A stretch of 36,851 nt of DNA from an uncultured Clostridia bacterium (lineage in GTDB: Bacteria > Bacillota > Clostridia > Saccharofermentanales > Saccharofermentanaceae), in the NCBI GenBank assembly GCA_947304405.1, contig CAMZBB010000017.1, positions 1-36,851 of the forward strand. Direction: 5' to 3'. Made by a program: the position numbers and the translations under genes. Below are positions 25,407 through 32,883 of the stretch, one piece after another; position 1 is the first letter of the stretch; each line of letters starts with the position of its first letter. The notes below the pieces were generated by a model. That model saw only the letters and a program-made list of their open reading frames with translations. It made no database searches and was not told the origin of the DNA.

Positions 25407-26705
25407 TCAGTCTTTTACGGTCTGAATCGATGAAGTAAAACAGATCACGAAACCATTGTCTTCTTTACGGATGACTTTTGCATATATGCGGTCATCACTC
25501 TTACAGAGCATGATGTTTTGTTTGTCTTCAAGTTCGGTGTTTGTCTCAAGCAGCGCAAACCTATGGTTTTGCGATATATACCGGATGATCCCTCTATGTG
25601 TCTCCTTTTCGACGTTCTTGCCGTCAAGGAAATAAAACTTGTATCTCTTGTTCAACGGAACATCTTCCCAGACTATGGCATTTTCCAACGAATCTACGGC
25701 CCTGAGGTCTCCTATCCCGCCGATGTCAAAATACTTAAGTTCTCCGGGCACGCCTTTCGGCAGGAATTTTCCGGAAGAAACGATAAACAACTCTTCTGAT
25801 ATCAGATCTTTCGTGCTTTCGGTAATGAAGATCTGGCCTCCGATGGTGTTTGACTCAAGCCTTCCGGCAACGTTCACCTCGGAACCCATACAGCCGTATT
25901 TCATCTTCTCCTGAGATCCGATATTGCCGACAATAACGTCTCCGGTGTTGATGCCTATTCCCATCTCAAGTTCAGGATAACCGTTCTTTCTGTTCCATTC
26001 GTTGACATCCTTCATTGCTATCTGCATCTCAACAGCACATTTAACTGCGCATGTGGCATGATCGGGAACTTCCTTCGGAGCACCGAATACAATGAATATC
26101 CCGTCACCTAAGAATTCGATAAGGGTTCCGTGATACTTCTGCATGCAAGTCATCATGGCTTCGAAATAATGGTTAAGGACCGTTATAAGCTCTTCTGCTT
26201 CAAGGCCTGAAGAAAGTGCGGTAAAACCGCGGAGATCGCTCATCAACACCGTCACATTCTTCTTCTGACCGCCGCTCCTCTGACCTTCTTCAGTCGTTAG
26301 GGCATAATCCGCGATCTCAGGCGACGTATATCTGACGAGAGCCGAATTGACCTTCATGAGCTGTGTCAAATTGGTTATGACAATGAGATATACCAACTGC
26401 CCCTGTTCATGGCAGGTCATCCTGACATGAAGGTTGCTTGTTACGCCTTCGTTGTTAACATAGTCAACGATCGCCTCATGCGAGGCGACCTTGTTGGAGA
26501 CTGCATCGATAAATAACTGGATAAGGCCGTCATTGCCTTCTATGAACGGAACGACTTTCCATATCTTTATTCCGCTCTCCGACGGTATCTCGAAAAGCTT
26601 CTCAGCCGCCGGATTTGCGTACAATACTTCACCCGAAGACGAGATAATGCATACCGCGTCTTCAGTATTGGTGAAAAAGTATTGTGCCTGTTCAGGACTT
26701 ATCAT
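25407..26705 (-). CDS. PAS-domain class III nucleotidyl cyclase
   Basis: The 432-residue protein has an N-terminal PAS domain (about residues 5-115; EDAVCIISSSGEVLYANPAAEKLFEIP), a class III cyclase domain (about 145-330) and a strand-rich C-terminal region (about 350-432). The metal-binding Asp residues are D157 (SDLRGFT) and D201 (EFLGDG); the transition-state residues are N278 and R282 (VNVAGRLE). At the substrate-specifying position most adenylyl cyclases have Lys before the second Asp (K..GD); here it is Glu197 (IEFLGD), and the second position is Gly271. Glu is the residue seen in guanylyl cyclases, so the product may be cGMP rather than cAMP. The start overlaps the upstream stop as ATGA, so translation is coupled to the cNMP-binding gene. 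No membrane segment is seen; the PAS domain is probably a cytosolic sensor. Confidence 0.9.
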   Translation of the reverse strand: MISPEQAQYFFTNTEDAVCIISSSGEVLYANPAAEKLFEIPSESGIKIWKVVPFIEGNDGLIQLFIDAVSNKVASHEAIVDYVNNEGVTSNLHVRMTCHEQGQLVYLIVITNLTQLMKVNSALVRYTSPEIADYALTTEEGQRSGGQKKNVTVLMSDLRGFTALSSGLEAEELITVLNHYFEAMMTCMQKYHGTLIEFLGDGIFIVFGAPKEVPDHATCAVKCAVEMQIAMKDVNEWNRKNGYPELEMGIGINTGDVIVGNIGSQEKMKYGCMGSEVNVAGRLESNTIGGQIFITESTKDLISEELFIVSSGKFLPKGVPGELKYFDIGGIGDLRAVDSLENAIVWEDVPLNKRYKFYFLDGKNVEKETHRGIIRYISQNHRFALLETNTELEDKQNIMLCKSDDRIYAKVIRKEDNGFVICFTSSIQTVKD

Positions 26706-27607
26706 TTGTTGTAGAGTTCGTAAAGCTGCTTACATGTTGAGAAATAGTCGTATGTGAGACTTCTCAGACGGTGTGACAGATGTCTCAGGATCATATCAAC
26801 TTTCACGGGGAAAGTGATGATGAGATCTTCAAGATCTTCAGCGCGGATGATCTCAACATAGGTGTCATCGGTCTGGGCAACAGCGGTAGCGCTGCGCGGT
26901 TCTTCAGCTACAACGCCCATCTCGCCGAAGCACTCAACAGGATACAGATCCGTCAACTTGACTTCGTTCTCTTTGCCGTAGTTGGAGAAAATGCCGACCA
27001 TACCGCCGTGAACGAGGTACATGCACTTTCCGACTTCGCCCTGCTTGAAGATGATATCACCCTTCTTGTAGCTCTCAACATTGGAAGAACCCTTGCCTGA
27101 AACGGCCTCGGCCTTCTCGCGTACTGCTTCTGCGCTCGGCTTGGAGACATTGCCCTTGCCTGCCATGTAGAAAGCGATATGCTTCTTCAGTTTTGCTACG
27201 AAGGATTCGTTCTTCTGCTCTTCAGCGGCATTGCCGTCAGAAAACAGGCTGCGTGCCTCATTGTAATCGGCAGTCAGCTCTCTTAATCTGGTTCCGAGGT
27301 GATCCATGATGGCAAGGATCATCTTGGGATCCTCACGGTAATATGAATTCAGCTCTTCACCGGGTGTCTCAGCAACCTTGACTTCGCCGTCTGCAACAAC
27401 GGTTGAGCTCCTGGGATAAGCCTCGATCACGGCCATCTCGCCGAAAAACTGTCCGGGTTCAAGGACCGTAAGCTTAATCTGATCCGGCTGTCCGTAATTC
27501 TTATATACTATGGCATTGCCCTCGATGATGGTGAAGAAACTCTTGCCGATATCACCTTCCTTGATGATGACTTCGCCATTGCTGAATGTTTTCTCGGTCG
27601 TACTCAT
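26702..27607 (-). CDS. Protein with two cyclic-nucleotide-binding domains, no DNA-binding domain
   Basis: The 301-residue protein consists of two CNB domains (about residues 5-125 and 178-298) joined by a charged linker. Both phosphate-binding cassettes are intact: FGEMAVIEAYPRS (Glu57, Arg66) and FGEMGVVAEEPRSAT (Glu229, Arg238). Serine follows each Arg; this does not by itself distinguish cAMP from cGMP. No HTH, kinase or channel domain is present, so it is not a CRP-type transcription factor; it probably acts on partner proteins, for example through its C-terminal helix. AAAGGGG precedes the ATG. It is the first gene of an operon with the cyclase immediately downstream (ATGA overlap). Two promoters are seen upstream: one consensus-type and one carrying the shared dyad element. 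Confidence 0.92.
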   Translation of the reverse strand: MSTTEKTFSNGEVIIKEGDIGKSFFTIIEGNAIVYKNYGQPDQIKLTVLEPGQFFGEMAVIEAYPRSSTVVADGEVKVAETPGEELNSYYREDPKMILAIMDHLGTRLRELTADYNEARSLFSDGNAAEEQKNESFVAKLKKHIAFYMAGKGNVSKPSAEAVREKAEAVSGKGSSNVESYKKGDIIFKQGEVGKCMYLVHGGMVGIFSNYGKENEVKLTDLYPVECFGEMGVVAEEPRSATAVAQTDDTYVEIIRAEDLEDLIITFPVKVDMILRHLSHRLRSLTYDYFSTCKQLYELYNK

Positions 27608-27678
27608 AATGTAACCCCTTTCTGTATATGAAAATCTTAATTATTCACGTCAAATTGCTTTAACATTTATATAATCAA

Positions 27679-27707
27679 ATTTTATTTTCTAACATGCTGT
27701 TTGTCAA
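27679..27707 (-). promoter_or_regulatory. Consensus sigma-A promoter of the cyclic-nucleotide operon
   Basis: On the minus strand TTGACA (27707-27702), exactly 17 bp, then TAAAAT (27684-27679). The start is predicted near 27672, leaving a leader of about 65 bases. It is independent of the dyad element and could give a basal level of transcription. Confidence 0.68.
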
Positions 27708-27815
27708 ATATTAAGCCTTGAAAACGACCTTATTTCAAGCCGTTTTGGGCCGTGTTTTCCATTCCTTTACAAACATTTTTCAAATGGTTGATTTGGAAAT
27801 CCGGTCGACGGGTAT

Positions 27816-27880
27816 AGTATCAGCGGTTCAGGGGCCACGGACAATCACTAATGGCAATGACTTCTGTTGCTTAATCAACA
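27816..27880 (-). promoter_or_regulatory. Composite dyad-promoter element A, distal promoter of the cyclic-nucleotide operon
   Basis: The dyad TGTTGCTTAATCAACA (27865-27880) is followed on the minus strand by 20 bp, TTGTCC (27844-27839), 17 bp and GATACT (27821-27816). The predicted start is near 27809, giving a 200-base leader. The centre of the dyad is 51.5 bp upstream of the first base of the -10, or about -63.5, a distance used by class I activators such as CRP. Confidence 0.72.
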
Positions 27881-27923
27881 CTAGCCGCTGACTTATCCTC
27901 TATTAGACACTCTTCAGGCCTTA

Positions 27924-27988
27924 TGTCGCTTAATCAACAGAAGACGCCCGTTTTACTGATTGTTCACCTTCATGGTAGACCCGATAAT
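27924..27988 (+). promoter_or_regulatory. Composite dyad-promoter element B, driving the cystatin-like lipoprotein
   Basis: The dyad TGTCGCTTAATCAACA (27924-27939), 20 bp, TTGTTC (27960-27965), 17 bp and GATAAT (27983-27988). The spacing is identical to element A on the opposite strand. The predicted start is near 27995, so the leader is about 52 bases. Confidence 0.74.
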
Positions 27989-28046
27989 CTGGGCTGTAAG
28001 CCAAATTAGAGGCCAAAGAACAACTACAAACAGGAGGTCATATATT

Positions 28047-28796
28047 ATGGAACCCGATAAAACAAGGAATTTGGCAGCAAAGGTCGTGGCGATAGGACTT
28101 ATCAGCATATTCGGCGGAGCAGGACTCGCTACAGGCTGTAAGGCATCGAGTAGAGGCAACGAAGAAGAAGCCCCGGAGATCGAGGTCGTTGATGTTTCCA
28201 ATGCGGAGGCCGGCGAGGCGGAGATGATGGGCAGCTGGAAGACGGCAGAAGACCAGACGGTTACCGGAGCTCAGAGAGAAATCTTTGAAAAAGCAATGGA
28301 GAACCTGGTCGGCGCAAAGCACGAACCCGTAGCTTATCTGGCATCCCAGATCGTATCAGGCACAAACCACTGTTTCCTTGCCAAGTCAACAACAGTCCGC
28401 CCCGGAGCTACTCCCCGCTATACTCTGGTCTACATCTATGAAGATCTTAACAAGAACGCTCAACTCTTAAATATCGAGGACTTAGAATTACCCGGAACCA
28501 AAGGCGATAAAACACCTCTCGGCGGATTCACTTTCTGCGAAGACCCCGCTATAACCCCTGCACTCGCAGCAGTCGTAGACAAGGCTTCACAGTCCAAACT
28601 CGGAGCTGAATATAAGCCCGTTGCAAACATCGGATCACAGGTCATTAACGGAACCAACCATGTCGTACTCTGCAAGATTACGGCAACAACCCCCGGCAGT
28701 TCCGGCAGGTTCGCTCTGGTACAGATCCGCGAAATGGTCAATGGAGAATGTTCTATTGCGGAAGTAACCGATCTGGATATTTCGGCAGTAAAGTAA
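28047..28796 (+). CDS. Lipoprotein with two tandem cystatin-like repeats
   Basis: The product (249 residues) starts with a signal whose Cys lies in LATGC. After an acidic linker come two homologous units of about 75 residues. The first contains AYLASQIVSGTNHCFLAKSTTVRPGATPRYTLVYIYEDLN; the second contains ANIGSQVINGTNHVVLCKITATTPGSSGRFALVQIRE. The central QxVxG (QIVSG) and the related QVING match the loop by which cystatins occupy cysteine protease active sites. A protease inhibitor on the cell surface is therefore plausible; cystatin folds also serve as non-inhibitory scaffolds. GGAGG precedes the ATG at 28047; the upstream frame from 27960 runs through the promoter and is rejected. The gene is divergent from the cyclic-nucleotide operon and uses dyad element B. 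Confidence 0.8.
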   Translation: MEPDKTRNLAAKVVAIGLISIFGGAGLATGCKASSRGNEEEAPEIEVVDVSNAEAGEAEMMGSWKTAEDQTVTGAQREIFEKAMENLVGAKHEPVAYLASQIVSGTNHCFLAKSTTVRPGATPRYTLVYIYEDLNKNAQLLNIEDLELPGTKGDKTPLGGFTFCEDPAITPALAAVVDKASQSKLGAEYKPVANIGSQVINGTNHVVLCKITATTPGSSGRFALVQIREMVNGECSIAEVTDLDISAVK

Positions 28797-28801
28797 GTTC
28801 T

Positions 28802-29365
28802 TTACATTACCTTCTCGACACTTGTATCAAGTTCGGCGAGCACCTTGACAATAAACTCCTTCGGTTGATCGGAACCCTGATCGATCCACTTGGAAAGAAC
28901 GGCGATGCATCCCTGTGAGCGGTAGCCGGTCTGATAAGAGAGCTTGATGTCCTTTATGTCAGCACCTTTTTTCTCGGATTCGATCTTCTGAAGGAGTCCC
29001 TCAAGGAGCTTTTCAAATCTGATTCGGAGCTGTCCGGGAGCTTTGGAACTGAATACCATCCTGAAAACGTTCCTGTTCTTATCGACATAACTTACCAGAC
29101 TGTCAAAGAACTCCCTGCTCCTTAAGTCCTGCATATTCAGAACGAGCATTCCCCATTCAACTAATATGTCCTGCTCTAATTTGTCATAAAGATCGTATAC
29201 ATCGAGAAAATGCTTGTAGAAGGTAGTCCTGTTGATGTCAGCCAGATCCGATATCTCCTGGACAGTCACCTTGTGGAGTTCTTTCTGTAACAAAAGCTCC
29301 ATCAAAACATTGTAGATGGCTTTCTTTGTCTTAAGCGTTCTTCTGTCGGTTTTCTTTTCTTCCAC
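28802..29365 (-). CDS. TetR family transcriptional regulator
   Basis: The 187-residue protein has an N-terminal HTH (about residues 12-58, with VTVQEISDLADINRTTFYKHFLDVYDLYDKLE) typical of TetR regulators and an all-helical ligand/dimerisation domain. The GTG start at 29365 is preceded by GAGAGGT. It converges with the cystatin-like lipoprotein gene (5-base gap) and is divergent from the VanX-like gene. An inverted repeat covers its own candidate -10 (29391-29415), suggesting autoregulation and possibly control of the dipeptidase gene. The ligand is unknown. Its operator does not match the 16-bp dyads, so I do not propose it as their binding protein. Confidence 0.88.
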   Translation of the reverse strand: MEEKKTDRRTLKTKKAIYNVLMELLLQKELHKVTVQEISDLADINRTTFYKHFLDVYDLYDKLEQDILVEWGMLVLNMQDLRSREFFDSLVSYVDKNRNVFRMVFSSKAPGQLRIRFEKLLEGLLQKIESEKKGADIKDIKLSYQTGYRSQGCIAVLSKWIDQGSDQPKEFIVKVLAELDTSVEKVM

Positions 29366-29390
29366 TGTCCGGTACCTCTCAATGGATTGA

Positions 29391-29415
29391 TTTCATAGAT
29401 AGATTATATATGAAA
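29391..29415. promoter_or_regulatory. Candidate TetR operator over the regulator's own -10 box
   Basis: Perfect 7-bp arms TTTCATA (29391-29397) and TATGAAA (29409-29415) flank an 11-base spacer that contains, on the minus strand, TATAAT. A -35-like TTGATA lies further upstream (29435-29430). The position between two divergent genes next to a TetR gene suggests an autoregulatory operator; not proven. Confidence 0.45.
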
Positions 29416-29519
29416 CGCAAAGAATTGTTTATCAAGAAATACCGCTTGCCCGTTTTCAGGCACAAATATCCGCTAAAAGCCGGAAACATTAACATATAAC
29501 ACAATCGAAAGGAATAATT

Positions 29520-30176
29520 ATGAGATACGAACACAATGAATTTACAATGGACCCCTCAAGATTTGTCCTTTTATCCGAATATGTCCCGCACATGGTCCAG
29601 GAGATCCGCTATTTCTCGACTTACAATTTCATAGGCGAGCGTATAGACGGATACGAAGAACCTTGCGCAATACTGACCGTTGAAGCGGCCAGGGCGCTGA
29701 AGGCAGTCAGCAACGAGCTTTTCGTGCTGGGCTACAGGATCAAGGTCTTTGATGCATACCGCCCGGCTTGTGCCGTAAAGCAGTTTGTTCTGTGGGGGAT
29801 AGAGGACACTGATGTCCGGATGAAACCCTACTTCTATCCCGAACTGAACAAGCAGGATCTTTTCGCGGAAGGTTATATCGCCAAGCTTTCGTCCCACAGC
29901 AGAGGCAGCACGGTGGATCTTACGCTCCTTGACATGAAGACCGGCAAGGAAGTCGACATGGGAAGCCCTTTTGATCTGTTCAACGAGAAGTCACACCCCG
30001 ATTACACCGGGATCACCGATGAGCAATACGAAAACCGTATGCTCCTTCAGCACGTCATGGTCAGGAACGGGTTTGTTCCGATCGATTGCGAGTGGTGGCA
30101 TTTTACTTTAAAAGACGAACCGTACCCGGACACCTACTTCGAATTCCCGGTATCTTCACAGTATCTCAGAAGATAG
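29520..30176 (+). CDS. D-alanyl-D-alanine dipeptidase (VanX/DdpX family)
   Basis: The 218-residue protein has the VanX active site: DAYRP (Arg81), SSHSRGSTVDLTLL with zinc ligands His126 and Asp133 (H-x6-D), and EWWHF with catalytic Glu191 and zinc ligand His194. These enzymes hydrolyse D-Ala-D-Ala. No signal peptide is present, so it acts in the cytosol. AAAGGA precedes the ATG. There is no vanH, vanA/B ligase or vanRS pair nearby, so a glycopeptide resistance cluster is not supported; scavenging of cell-wall dipeptide or stationary-phase peptidoglycan turnover is more likely. It is divergent from TetR and overlaps the convergent flavodoxin-fold gene by 21 bases. Confidence 0.9.
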   Translation: MRYEHNEFTMDPSRFVLLSEYVPHMVQEIRYFSTYNFIGERIDGYEEPCAILTVEAARALKAVSNELFVLGYRIKVFDAYRPACAVKQFVLWGIEDTDVRMKPYFYPELNKQDLFAEGYIAKLSSHSRGSTVDLTLLDMKTGKEVDMGSPFDLFNEKSHPDYTGITDEQYENRMLLQHVMVRNGFVPIDCEWWHFTLKDEPYPDTYFEFPVSSQYLRR

Positions 30177-30719
30177 GCCCTGTATGGCTTCACGGATGAT
30201 CTTATCCGGATCTGCGCCGTCGATATCGAGTCCTTCCGCAGAGATCAGCTTTGTGTTTTGGATCCCGTAGAAATTGTTCGCCAAAGCCTTGATATAGCCA
30301 TAGCCGTATTCTTCGGGGCAGAACGTTCCTCCTGCCGTAGTGATGTAATAGAGGGCCTTTGCCTTACAGAGACCTACCGGTGTGCCCTGCGGCGTGTATC
30401 CGAAAGTCAGCCCTGATACGTTGATCTGTTCAACGTACTGTTTGAGCGAAGCCGGGAATGACAGATCGTAATAAGGCGCCGCGATCACTATCGTATCTGC
30501 AGAAGCAAACTGACGTCCCGGATCGAAGATCGGGTCTTCATAACTGCCGTCTGCCTTCAGCATGTCCCTTCTTGTTATGAATCCTTCGTCAACAACGGGA
30601 AAGGAAAAGTCTGCCAGATCGAGCTGAACGACTTCCCCGTCAAGCAGTTCAAGAAAGGCATCTGCCAGTTTCTTTGTCCTGGAATCTTTTCTTACGCAGC
30701 AATTGATAAATAAGATCAT
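30156..30719 (-). CDS. Flavodoxin-fold NAD(P)H:acceptor oxidoreductase
   Basis: The 187-residue protein has a flavodoxin-like start, ILFINCCVRKDSRTKKLADAFLELL, with the phosphate loop region, then ADTIVIAAPYYDLSFPASLKQYVEQINVSGLTFGYTPQGTPVGLCKAKALYYITTAGG. This agrees with the NQO/AzoR-type FMN-dependent reductases: the AAPYYDLSFPASLKQYVEQ helix and the ITTAGG loop bind FMN. It probably transfers electrons from NAD(P)H to quinones, azo or nitro compounds. The ribosome site is weak (GGCGG some ten bases upstream). It ends inside the end of the VanX-like gene, on the other strand. Confidence 0.87.
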   Translation of the reverse strand: MILFINCCVRKDSRTKKLADAFLELLDGEVVQLDLADFSFPVVDEGFITRRDMLKADGSYEDPIFDPGRQFASADTIVIAAPYYDLSFPASLKQYVEQINVSGLTFGYTPQGTPVGLCKAKALYYITTAGGTFCPEEYGYGYIKALANNFYGIQNTKLISAEGLDIDGADPDKIIREAIQGLSSEIL

Positions 30720-30882
30720 AAAAGGTACCGCCGATCAAACTTTATATAATAGATATTACAGCGAAAACCCCGTTCTTACAGCACAATTGAAATCTTCTTA
30801 AATAATTGTTTACCGATTTGATATCAACAGCCATTTGATTAGGGTTTATAATTTTTTATAAGATATTAGAGCGAGGTGAACC

Positions 30883-32850
30883 ATGCCTATCAGCAAAAAA
30901 CAGTTTCAGGTAAGCGCTTTTCTGGCATCCTTCTTCTTTATTTCCGTGATCGGCATCGGCATGTTCAAGTTTGACATGGCCCGAGTCACCGGGACCCTGC
31001 CCGTCTTAAGCATCATCAACATTTCCGCTGACCTGTGCTCCATGGCTTTGGGATACGTCCTGTTCATCATCAGCGTCATTGACCGTTCCCATAACGAAAA
31101 GAACCTGAACAATTATCTTCTTCTGCTGTTCACCTGCTTCAGTTCAGCATTCCTTGACGAGGTCTGCTGGATAGTTGACGGCGACCTGTCGCAGATATAC
31201 CTCAACATGGTCGCAAACACCCTCTACTTCATGGGTGCACCCGTCATGGCATTCCTGTTCTGGCGTTACGTCGTATCCTATCTCGGCGTTGATAACCCGG
31301 GCATTAAGAGGTTTAACATATTCCTGTCCTGCGGCCTTCTAATTGCCGTCATCATAAGGCTTTGCAACATCATGTTCGGCTACTACTTCTACATCAAGCC
31401 GGACGGTCACTATCAGCGCGGAGATTATTACGTATTCTCCAATCTTTATGCTTATGCGACCATGGTCCTTACCCTTGTCCTGGTATATCTGGCTAGGAAG
31501 AGATTCAAGAAATACCAGATCGTCATCTTATACATGTATGCATTCTTCCCGCTCGCGATCGGCATCTTATCGGTATTCACGTTCGGCCTGTCGCTGTCGA
31601 GCCCCGTCATCATGCTCGTTCTGCTCCTCATGTACTGCATATTGACAGTCATCCAGAGCAGGGAGCGTTCCATTTCAGACAATGAGCTTCAGATGGCCAC
31701 TGCCATTCAGGTTGGCATGCTTCCTCATATCTTCCCGCCATATCCTGACAGGTCCGAGTTTGATCTTTATGCATCCATGACACCCGCCAAGGAGGTCGGC
31801 GGCGACTTTTACGATTTCTATATGCCTGATGATGACCATGTGGTCATTACGATCGCGGACGTTTCAGGCAAAGGCATCCCTGCAGCGTTGATGATGATGG
31901 TCACGAAGACCCTGCTCAAGAACAGAGGCCTTTCCGGCTATAACGACTGTGCAAGGATCCTCACACTGGTCAACAACCAGCTCTGCGAGAACAACGAACT
32001 CGATATGTTCATCACCGTATGGATCGGCGCGCTCACACTCTCGACCGGCGAACTCACTTATGCAAATGCCGGACACGAGTATCCTGCTATAATGAGAAAC
32101 GGAGGAAAATTCGAGCTCATAAAGGATCGCCACAGCCCTCCGGTCGGCTGCATGGAAGGCATTCCCTACAGAGAGCAGAATATGAAGCTTGAGCCGGGTG
32201 ACATCCTCTACATATATACAGACGGAGTTACGGAAGCCAATAACAGCGATCATGAATTGTTCGGTGAGAAGCGCCTGATTGAAGCTCTTGATCTTTCCGA
32301 TAAGGAAAACATGGAATCCTTATGCAAGAACGTCAGCGACAAGATCTTCACATTTATTGACGGTTTCCTGCAATTTGATGATATAACTATGTTGGGTTTC
32401 AGGTACAACGGGCCGAAGATACAAAGAAAGGCGGAAAACGAAATGAAGCAACTCGAAGTTAAAGCAGATGTTTCAGAATTGGACCGTGTTCTGTCTTTTG
32501 CGGATTCCATCCTTGAATCGATGGACTGCCCCACAAAAGCACAGATGCAGATCGACGTTGCCATCGAAGAGATCTTCGTTAATATTGCTCACTACGCTTA
32601 CCCGTCGGGCGGCGGGAACGCTTTGATCGAGATCGAAGCGGATGAATCAGCAAAGAATGTGCGGATCACGTTTGAAGATCAGGGGACTCCTTATGATCCG
32701 CTAAAGAACGAAGATCCTGACGTCACCCTCTCTGCCGATGAAAGACCTATTGGAGGATTGGGCATCTTCATGGTCAAGAAGAGTATGGACGACGTCTCGT
32801 ACGAATACAAAGACGGAAAGAACCGGTTGACCATCAGAAAGAGTTTTTGA
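30883..32850 (+). CDS. Multi-TM SpoIIE-type PP2C phosphatase fused to an anti-sigma HATPase kinase
   Basis: The 655-residue protein has about eight membrane helices (residues 10-257), a PP2C/SpoIIE domain (about 275-507) and a HATPase_c_2 domain (about 520-655). The phosphatase has its metal-site motifs: GGDFYDF (306-312), ADVSGKG (Asp326), ANAGHEYPA, YTDGVTEA and QFDDIT (498-502). The kinase has EEIFVN (Asn567, N box), EDQGTPYDP and GGLGIFMVKK; the domain is complete. Such a single chain may both phosphorylate and dephosphorylate a STAS protein, and the STAS gene follows after 33 bases. GAGGTG precedes the ATG. A TATAAT lies at 30847-30852 without a clear -35. The membrane part is a likely sensor for an unknown signal. 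Confidence 0.92.
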   Translation: MPISKKQFQVSAFLASFFFISVIGIGMFKFDMARVTGTLPVLSIINISADLCSMALGYVLFIISVIDRSHNEKNLNNYLLLLFTCFSSAFLDEVCWIVDGDLSQIYLNMVANTLYFMGAPVMAFLFWRYVVSYLGVDNPGIKRFNIFLSCGLLIAVIIRLCNIMFGYYFYIKPDGHYQRGDYYVFSNLYAYATMVLTLVLVYLARKRFKKYQIVILYMYAFFPLAIGILSVFTFGLSLSSPVIMLVLLLMYCILTVIQSRERSISDNELQMATAIQVGMLPHIFPPYPDRSEFDLYASMTPAKEVGGDFYDFYMPDDDHVVITIADVSGKGIPAALMMMVTKTLLKNRGLSGYNDCARILTLVNNQLCENNELDMFITVWIGALTLSTGELTYANAGHEYPAIMRNGGKFELIKDRHSPPVGCMEGIPYREQNMKLEPGDILYIYTDGVTEANNSDHELFGEKRLIEALDLSDKENMESLCKNVSDKIFTFIDGFLQFDDITMLGFRYNGPKIQRKAENEMKQLEVKADVSELDRVLSFADSILESMDCPTKAQMQIDVAIEEIFVNIAHYAYPSGGGNALIEIEADESAKNVRITFEDQGTPYDPLKNEDPDVTLSADERPIGGLGIFMVKKSMDDVSYEYKDGKNRLTIRKSF

Positions 32851-32883
32851 TATATAATAAGTTAATCGTTAGGAGGATCATCT

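Larger units (their letters stand above)
27608..28046. other. Divergent intergenic region with two promoters, a dyad pair and a long leader
   Basis: This 439-bp stretch has no gene. From left to right it holds the leader of the cNMP operon (27608-27809), a consensus promoter within it (27679-27707), an alternative-hairpin region (27717-27746), the distal promoter and dyad A (27816-27880), 43 bp without recognised features, dyad B with the promoter of the cystatin-like lipoprotein (27924-27988), and a 58-bp leader. The two dyads are 59 bp apart, centre to centre. Confidence 0.7.

Noticed and set aside
26702..27607. The CNB protein as the CRP-like regulator that binds the dyads
   Set aside because: Both cNMP domains are followed by no helix-turn-helix; the chain ends after the second domain, so it cannot bind DNA in the CRP manner.
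28788..28805. Hairpin GTAAAG/CTTTAC between the cystatin-like and TetR genes as a shared terminator
   Set aside because: Only 6 bp, AT-rich and without a T tract on either side.
28802..29365. The TetR protein as the regulator of the five dyad promoters
   Set aside because: Its own promoter carries a different inverted repeat (TTTCATA-N11-TATGAAA), and an upstream position near -63 suits an activator rather than a typical TetR repressor. Not fully excluded.
29520..30176. Glycopeptide resistance determinant
   Set aside because: Only the dipeptidase is present; no vanH, vanA/B or vanRS genes are found in the window.
30818..30827. Palindrome TTGATATCAA upstream of the phosphatase-kinase gene
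   Set aside because: It lacks the TGTTG-N6-CAACA spacing and the fixed distance to a -10, so it is not a sixth dyad element; it may be chance.
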